This document shows positions 59,866 to 64,000 of a DNA stretch of 64,000 nucleotides, piece by piece (the stretch's first letter is position 1; each line of letters starts with the position of its first letter). The DNA is taken from NCBI GenBank assembly GCA_003856375.1, contig CP034120.1, forward strand, positions 496,001 to 560,000, read 5' to 3'. The DNA is from Glaciecola amylolytica (GTDB lineage Bacteria; Bacteroidota; Bacteroidia; Flavobacteriales_D; Crocinitomicaceae). Below the pieces are notes generated by a model that was not told where the DNA came from, searched no databases, and saw only the letters and a program-made list of their open reading frames with translations. Position numbers and translations under genes: made by a program.

Positions 59866-60384
59866 TTATTGCTTAACTAATTGAATTTCACCTCTTAGTT
59901 TTACGTCTTCTCCTACCAAAACACCACCTGTTTCAAGGGCAGAGTTCCATGTTAAACCGAAATCCTTGCGGTTAATCTGTGATTCGAAGCTGAAAGCAGC
60001 TTTTTGATTTCCCCATGGATCTTTTCCTTCTCCGTGGAATTCTATTTTTAAAGGAAGTTCTTTCGTTACTCCGTGTAAGTTGAACTCTCCTGTAATATCT
60101 CCTGACTTTAATTCGTCTGCAGTTGCTTTAAATGTAATAGTAGGGAATTGTTCCACATCAAAGAAATCCCCGCTTTTCAAATGTCCGTCTCTTTGCTCAT
60201 TTCTGGTGTTTACAGAACTTGCATCAATCTGAGCGTTGATTGTAATGTTTTTGAATCCTTCTTCTGCTTCAACGCTTGCTTCTACCTGATCAAATGTTCC
60301 GTTTACTTTAGTGAACATCATGTGTTTTACGCTGAAACCTACTTCGCTGTGTGTCGGGTCGATTACCCATTTAGTTGTACTCAT
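59866..60384 (-). CDS. Cytoplasmic YceI-family protein
   Basis: The 172-residue product is a complete YceI barrel (TKWVIDPTHSEVGFSVKHMMFTKVNGTFDQ, DASSVNTRNEQRDGHLKSGDFFDVEQFPTITFKAT, GEFNLHGVTKELPLKIEF, NRKDFGLTWNSALETGGVLVGEDVKL) without signal peptide, unlike the exported YceI at 39491. The family binds isoprenoid-type lipids. It is last in an operon with a nitroreductase-type enzyme and a pirin, a grouping common in Bacteroidota and usually linked to stress or quinone detoxification. Confidence 0.92.
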   Translation of the reverse strand: MSTTKWVIDPTHSEVGFSVKHMMFTKVNGTFDQVEASVEAEEGFKNITINAQIDASSVNTRNEQRDGHLKSGDFFDVEQFPTITFKATADELKSGDITGEFNLHGVTKELPLKIEFHGEGKDPWGNQKAAFSFESQINRKDFGLTWNSALETGGVLVGEDVKLRGEIQLVKQ

Positions 60385-60402
60385 AACTGTTGTTTTTTTA
60401 GA

Positions 60403-61020
60403 TTACTTAATTGTTACTAATTGTTCTATCGTCTTGCGGACTTTCTTGTTGTGTTGTGTGTGATCTTCATTTGAACGATATCCGAAGGTCAGGACCAATA
60501 CGGAATGATCATCTTCCAGACCAAGAATTTCGTCGTATTTATCTTTTTGAAAGCCTTCCATCGGAGTGCTGTCAATTCCTAAGTGCGCAGCCATCACCAA
60601 ACCGAATCCCAATCCGATGTAAGCCTGCTTGGTATTCCATGCAATCAGTTCTGCCGAACTCAGGTTCCCCAATACTCCGGCAATGTTTTGCTCGAAGCGA
60701 TTGAGTTTTTCCCTTTCCACCTGTCTTACTTCCACAATTCGCTTCATATATGAATTGATGTGTTCGCTGTCCATATTGCGGTTCACGGTGAAGACAAGCA
60801 ATTCGGATGCATCTGTTACCGGTGACTGATCGTAAGAAGCTGCTCTCAATTGTGTTCGCAATTCGGGAGACTTCACGTGGATCAATCTGAACGGTTGCAA
60901 ACCGTAGGAAGTAGGAGCACTGTTAATGGCTTCCAGAATTTCCTGCATGTTTTCCTCGCTGACTTTTTGAGTCGGGTCATATTTTTGTGTGGCATAACGC
61001 CATGTTAGCACATTTTTCAT
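60403..61020 (-). CDS. Nitroreductase family NAD(P)H-dependent oxidoreductase
   Basis: The 205-residue product matches the FMN-dependent nitroreductase family (NfsB-like): WRYATQKYDPTQKVS at the N-terminus, SAPTSYGLQPFRLIHV with FMN-binding Ser and Gln, LLVFTVNRN, and ..AYIGLGFGLVMAAHLGIDSTPMEGF, then LTFGYRSNED. These enzymes reduce quinones or nitro compounds in the cytosol. The gene lies 18 bases before the YceI gene and 10 bases after the pirin gene, so the three form one operon. Confidence 0.9.
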   Translation of the reverse strand: MKNVLTWRYATQKYDPTQKVSEENMQEILEAINSAPTSYGLQPFRLIHVKSPELRTQLRAASYDQSPVTDASELLVFTVNRNMDSEHINSYMKRIVEVRQVEREKLNRFEQNIAGVLGNLSSAELIAWNTKQAYIGLGFGLVMAAHLGIDSTPMEGFQKDKYDEILGLEDDHSVLVLTFGYRSNEDHTQHNKKVRKTIEQLVTIK

Positions 61021-61030
61021 TGTTGTATCC

Positions 61031-61750
61031 TTACAAGTTCACATCCATCGGTACCTCCATCAATAGGAGCGTGGAACCTTTGGTTATGTGCAAAGTTACG
61101 GAGGAAGTGTCAACAATTCCTAATGCATCCCGTCGATTTAACTGCTGACCGTCGATCACTGAGCTTCCTTCAACCTGCATCACATACAGACCGTTTTTAG
61201 CATCTTTGAAATCGTATGTTACAGTTTTATCTTCTGTAAATTTCCCCATATTGAACCAAGCATCCTGATGAATCCATACACCGGCATCGTCTGGGTTCGG
61301 AGAAAGAATCTGAACAAATTCGTTCGGATGCTCATCTACCGTGATTTTTTGCTGGTCGTAACGCGGTTCTACATTTCGTTTGTTGGGGAAAAGCCAGATC
61401 TGAAATAATTTCAGGTCCTTGTCGTCATTCGGATTAAACTCCGAGTGCTGAATTCCTGTTCCGGCACTCATTACCTGGATTTCTCCGGTCTGAATGGTAG
61501 AACTGTTCCCCATTGAATCTTTGTGTGCTATTGCTCCCTCCAACGGAATGGTGATGATCTCCATGTTGTCGTGCGGGTGTGTTCCGAATCCCATTCCCGG
61601 TGAAACAGTGTCGTCGTTCAAGACACGTAAAGTACCGAAGTGGACTCTTTCCGGGTTGTACCAGGAGGCGAAGCTGAAAGAGTGTTTCGCATTCAACCAA
61701 CCGTGGTTGGCATGGCCTCTTGAATTTTCTGAGTGGAAGATTGTTTTCAT
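61031..61750 (-). CDS. Pirin family protein
   Basis: The 239-residue protein has the pirin bicupin fold. The metal-binding cupin is in the N-terminal half (SRGHANHGWLNAKHSFSFASWYNPERVHFG, FGTHPHDNMEIITIPLEGAIAHKDSMGN, AGTGIQHSEFN). The histidines and Glu of HPHDNMEI and the later IQHSEFN match the iron site of pirin/YhhW, where quercetin dioxygenase activity has been shown. The C-terminal cupin lacks a full metal site. It is first in the operon. A promoter with a dyad lies just upstream, and the AAGGAG stretch before the ATG is an unusually good ribosome-binding site for this phylum. Confidence 0.9.
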   Translation of the reverse strand: MKTIFHSENSRGHANHGWLNAKHSFSFASWYNPERVHFGTLRVLNDDTVSPGMGFGTHPHDNMEIITIPLEGAIAHKDSMGNSSTIQTGEIQVMSAGTGIQHSEFNPNDDKDLKLFQIWLFPNKRNVEPRYDQQKITVDEHPNEFVQILSPNPDDAGVWIHQDAWFNMGKFTEDKTVTYDFKDAKNGLYVMQVEGSSVIDGQQLNRRDALGIVDTSSVTLHITKGSTLLLMEVPMDVNL

Positions 61751-61785
61751 GTGTTTGTTCTCCTTCTTTGGATAATTTGATATGA

Positions 61786-61828
61786 CAAAGGTAATACAAC
61801 TTTTGAAATAATTACCATGGTAGATATT
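61786..61828 (-). promoter_or_regulatory. Pirin operon promoter with palindromic operator
   Basis: On the minus strand TACCTTTG (61786-61793) is a perfect -7 box, 35 bases before the pirin ATG. About 20 bases farther upstream, where the -33 element should be, lies a dyad (61807-61828) centred on the perfect palindrome TACCATGGTA (61813-61822), symmetric at 9 of 11 positions per arm. A bound regulator would cover the -33 region. The rest of the 61829-62078 stretch has no gene. Confidence 0.6.
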
Positions 61829-62078
61829 ATTTTATCATTTTTTTTGAAATTAAATTGGAGAGTCCGGAATCGGAAATCAGGAAAACTCACTAAAACCGGA
61901 CTTTTTACATCCTTTGATGAATTGACAAAATTTCAGGAAGGAGACAAGCGTTGTGTTCAAGGCTTCAAAATGCTGTGATGTGTGATTTTAATCTGTTTTT
62001 ATCAAATTATTAATCTTTTGATTTCGAGCAATAACGGGCTTTGACGAAAATAAAATTCACTTTTTTTTCAAAAATCGC

Positions 62079-62108
62079 TTGCAGGAATGAAAATTGAGTG
62101 TATCTTTG
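62079..62108 (+). promoter_or_regulatory. Consensus promoter of tRNA-Asp
   Basis: TTG at 62079-62081, 19 bases, then TATCTTTG at 62101-62108 gives a full match to the phylum promoter consensus. A leader of about 70 bases separates it from the tRNA and contains a hairpin AGTTAGC-TGTT-GCTAACT (62144-62161), a likely processing signal. Confidence 0.75.
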
Positions 62109-62181
62109 CAACGCTTTTAACGGAAAGCATTACACAATTCGAAAGTTAGCTGTTGCTAACTCCTGCAAAGGAAAAGAAATT

Positions 62182-62255
62182 GGTTTGGTAGTTCAGTTGG
62201 TTAGAATACATGCCTGTCACGCATGGGGTCGCGGGTTCGAGTCCCGTCCAGACCG
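62182..62255 (+). tRNA. tRNA-Asp (anticodon GUC)
   Basis: Acceptor arms GGTTTGG (62182-62188) and CCAGACC (62248-62254) pair with one G-T. The D-arm is normal, the anticodon loop gives GTC, and the T-loop GGTTCGAGTCC is intact. CCA is not encoded. The T-arm and anticodon region are open as a frame (62210 onward) but that is a shadow of the tRNA. Confidence 0.95.
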
Positions 62256-62301
62256 CAACTGTTAAAAGTAAAGAAAATAGCTTATATGGCTGTAAGCTTA
62301 G

Positions 62302-62338
62302 AAAACCCTGGAGTGTATCAAATGCTCCAGGGTTTTTG
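62302..62338 (+). terminator. Terminator of tRNA-Asp
   Basis: AAACCCTGGAG pairs with CTCCAGGGTTT around an 11-base loop and is followed by TTTGCTTTTT. It lies between the tRNA and the protease-like gene. Confidence 0.88.
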
Positions 62339-62362
62339 CTTTTTAATCAATACTCATCGATT

Positions 62363-63091
62363 ATGGTGACTCGTATCTATTTGTTACTTACATTTTTTAC
62401 AATTATTTTATTTGCAGCTTGTTCTTCAAATGAAAAAACATCTGTTTTTTATTTCCCACAATTAAAACAAACGCAGTATTTACTTACGAATGAGATTAGT
62501 ATAAAAAAAAGAGGATTTGTGTATGGAGGATCCTCATATTTGCTGGATCTTGATGGATCAACTTATCTGGTTACAGCAAAACATCTCACGGGGGATGCCA
62601 TGGGATTTGATCCGGCACTGGATTTGAAAACGTATTCCGATAGTGCCAACTACTGGCACGGTTTTCCAAGAACGGAAACTCTATCGGAAGAAATTGTCGA
62701 AACCACAGATTTATTATACGGAGAGGACATCATGGATGATGTAATCTTGTTAAAGATCAAAAAACAGCCAAAGGAAATCGGGGTTTTTCAACCGAATTTT
62801 GAACGCTTGAAAGCTGGAGACCGGGTGTCCATAATAGGTTGTGAGTATGGCGATAGTGATTGTAATCAAAAACAGTTTTTCGGAACTTTTCAGCAATATA
62901 CCATCGCTGATCAGATGGAGATTTTTATGGACTCTTCCAATATTCAACCTGCTGGTATGAGTGGAGCTCCGGTTGTAGATAACGAATTCAGAGTGGTTGG
63001 ACATGTTTTGGCAGGAGGAGTATTTGGAGAAAAGAAGATTTTGAAAATATACCTTGCCCCAATTGATCTTGTGAAGAAAATTAAGCGGTAA
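62363..63091 (+). CDS. Trypsin-like serine protease lipoprotein
   Basis: From the ATG at 62363 the product is 242 residues. It has a lipoprotein signal (FTIILFAAC, Cys20). A chymotrypsin-fold domain follows with a complete triad: His74 in LVTAKHLTG, Asp125 or Asp126 in IMDDVILLKI, and Ser200 in QPAGMSGAPVVD. It may cleave proteins at the cell surface or in the periplasm. The frame continues back to 62210 only because the tRNA-Asp lies there. The nearest start after the terminator is the chosen ATG. No regulator or partner gene is visible; rmuC follows 171 bases later on the same strand. Confidence 0.8.
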   Translation: MVTRIYLLLTFFTIILFAACSSNEKTSVFYFPQLKQTQYLLTNEISIKKRGFVYGGSSYLLDLDGSTYLVTAKHLTGDAMGFDPALDLKTYSDSANYWHGFPRTETLSEEIVETTDLLYGEDIMDDVILLKIKKQPKEIGVFQPNFERLKAGDRVSIIGCEYGDSDCNQKQFFGTFQQYTIADQMEIFMDSSNIQPAGMSGAPVVDNEFRVVGHVLAGGVFGEKKILKIYLAPIDLVKKIKR

Positions 63092-63262
63092 AAGATTTGG
63101 CAAAGATTGTTTGAAAACGGATCGAAAGCATAAATGCTATTCAAAAATCCTGATTGAAAAGTTTCGATTCTACTTTTGATCTTAACTTACACAAAGGTTC
63201 TAACAAAAGTTATATTGTTCCATCTGGAATACCCAGTATAAAACAGCATTAAATAATCACTT

Positions 63263-64000
63263 ATGCAAATACTCTTAATTATCATAGGCTCCATAATCGG
63301 AGCAACGATAGCCTGGCTTTTCATGAAGCAAAAAAGCACCGGTGAACTGGCTGCTTTGCAAAACGAGATTAAAAATTCGGAAGCCAGAGTTTTGGAAACA
63401 AGTGCAGCGTTAACAGACTTGAAAACGGAGTTGAATAATGAAAGAGCGCAAAAAAGCGAGTTGGAGCGAAGTGCCTTAAAACTCGAATTGAGTGAAGCTT
63501 CCCTGATCCGTGAATTAGAAAGCATCAATGACCGATTGAATAAACTAAACTCGGATTTTGAAAAAAAGACCGCTGAATTCAATGAGATAAACAAGCAACT
63601 TGCTACAGCTGGGGCGACGAATGATTCCTTAATGGAAAAATTAGCGGTGCAAAAAGAGGAAATGGAAAAGCTGAATGAAAAATTCAGTACGGAATTTGAG
63701 AATATTGCGAACCGCATTTTGGAGGAGAAAACAGAGAAATTTACTTCCACGAATAAAACCAATATGGAATCGCTTTTGAAACCTTTGGGTGAAAATTTGG
63801 ACAAATTCAAAACGAAAGTAGAAGAGGTGTATGACAAAGAATCCAAAGAACGCTTTTCTTTGGGTGAAAAGGTCAAAGAGTTGACCGAACTGAATCAGGT
63901 GATTAGTCAGGAAGCCAAAAACCTGACGAATGCCTTGAAAGGAGAATCAAAAACACAAGGTTTGTGGGGTGAAATGATCCTGGAAAGCATTTTGGAGAAA
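63263..64000 (+). CDS. rmuC: DNA recombination protein RmuC, 5' part
   Basis: The frame is open from ATG 63263 to the window edge (246 codons). An N-terminal membrane helix (MQILLIIIGSIIGATIAWLF) is followed by a long coiled coil (about 25-140). Then come the first conserved RmuC block (FENIANRILEEKTEKFT ... MESLLKPLGENLDKFKTKVEEVYDKE) and the highly conserved LKGESKTQGLWGEMILESILE. RmuC is a nuclease-like protein that limits DNA inversions at short inverted repeats. The gene continues beyond the window. Confidence 0.92.
   Translation, partial: MQILLIIIGSIIGATIAWLFMKQKSTGELAALQNEIKNSEARVLETSAALTDLKTELNNERAQKSELERSALKLELSEASLIRELESINDRLNKLNSDFEKKTAEFNEINKQLATAGATNDSLMEKLAVQKEEMEKLNEKFSTEFENIANRILEEKTEKFTSTNKTNMESLLKPLGENLDKFKTKVEEVYDKESKERFSLGEKVKELTELNQVISQEAKNLTNALKGESKTQGLWGEMILESILEK

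Noticed and set aside
62210-62362. N-terminal extension of the trypsin-like lipoprotein
   Set aside because: The first codons are the anticodon and T-arm of tRNA-Asp and the stretch includes its terminator.
63187-63876. 229-codon Ser/Phe-rich minus-strand frame
   Set aside because: It is antisense to rmuC, whose coiled-coil codons on the plus strand produce this composition.

Overview
The window comes from a Bacteroidota chromosome, most likely a member of the Flavobacteriales close to Fluviicola/Crocinitomicaceae (an inference; no rRNA or other taxonomic marker is present). The evidence is nine exported proteins, most with type IX secretion (T9SS) C-terminal sorting domains, a TonB receptor paired with a DUF4374 surface lipoprotein, several outer-membrane barrels, a GWxTD protein, a DUF5777/YceI/cytochrome cluster, no obvious Shine-Dalgarno sites, and promoters of the Bacteroidota form TTG-N19-TAnnTTTG. 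The first and last genes are cut by the window edges.

Layout. 1-4.2 kb: end of a T9SS protein, a secreted protein with an atypical sorting tail, an HTH regulator, and xerD and aroQ divergent with overlapping start codons. 4.3-6.7 kb: minus-strand operon of a fatty-acid-hydroxylase-like protein, a methyltransferase and a DUF1304 fusion. 6.9-10.6 kb: TonB receptor plus DUF4374 lipoprotein resembling the XusA/XusB siderophore-piracy pair. 10.7-15.4 kb: barrel protein, then an operon of GWxTD protein, glycosyltransferase, DUF1801 and SdiA-regulated-like genes. 15.5-15.9 kb: tRNA-Ser(UGA) whose 3' end is duplicated 171 bp downstream as a 28-bp direct repeat. 16-23 kb: Crp/Fnr and DinB-like proteins, CsaA, lipoprotein, barrel, and a tricorn-like protease. 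23-29.5 kb: plastocyanin-like protein, aminotransferase, M43 metalloprotease, and a secreted protein of unknown function.

29.6-36.6 kb: creD and a membrane-protein/winged-helix-regulator operon that share a 17-bp palindromic operator; yidD, a membrane protein, an SLT lytic transglycosylase, msrB, and a DUF4836 lipoprotein. 36.7-42 kb: an acidic protein, then a minus-strand cluster (DUF5777 barrel, YceI, membrane protein, cytochrome-c-like lipoprotein, CxxCH 'choice-of-anchor V' protein) interrupted by a nine-copy heptamer array and a decayed copy of the cytochrome gene. 42-47.5 kb: accA, ispE, an FG-GAP repeat protein and an SGNH/PKD protein. 48-56.8 kb: a 2918-residue T9SS adhesin-like protein. 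57-61.8 kb: a secreted-protein operon whose 3' flank carries a 55-bp tandem repeat, then a pirin/nitroreductase/YceI operon with a candidate operator. 62-64 kb: tRNA-Asp, a trypsin-like lipoprotein and the start of rmuC.

There is no CRISPR array, insertion sequence or complete mobile element. The items most worth follow-up are the duplicated tRNA-Ser tail, the paired creD-regulon palindromes, the structured 55-bp repeat array, the heptamer array with the neighbouring gene remnant, and the XusAB-like pair without a XusC neighbour.
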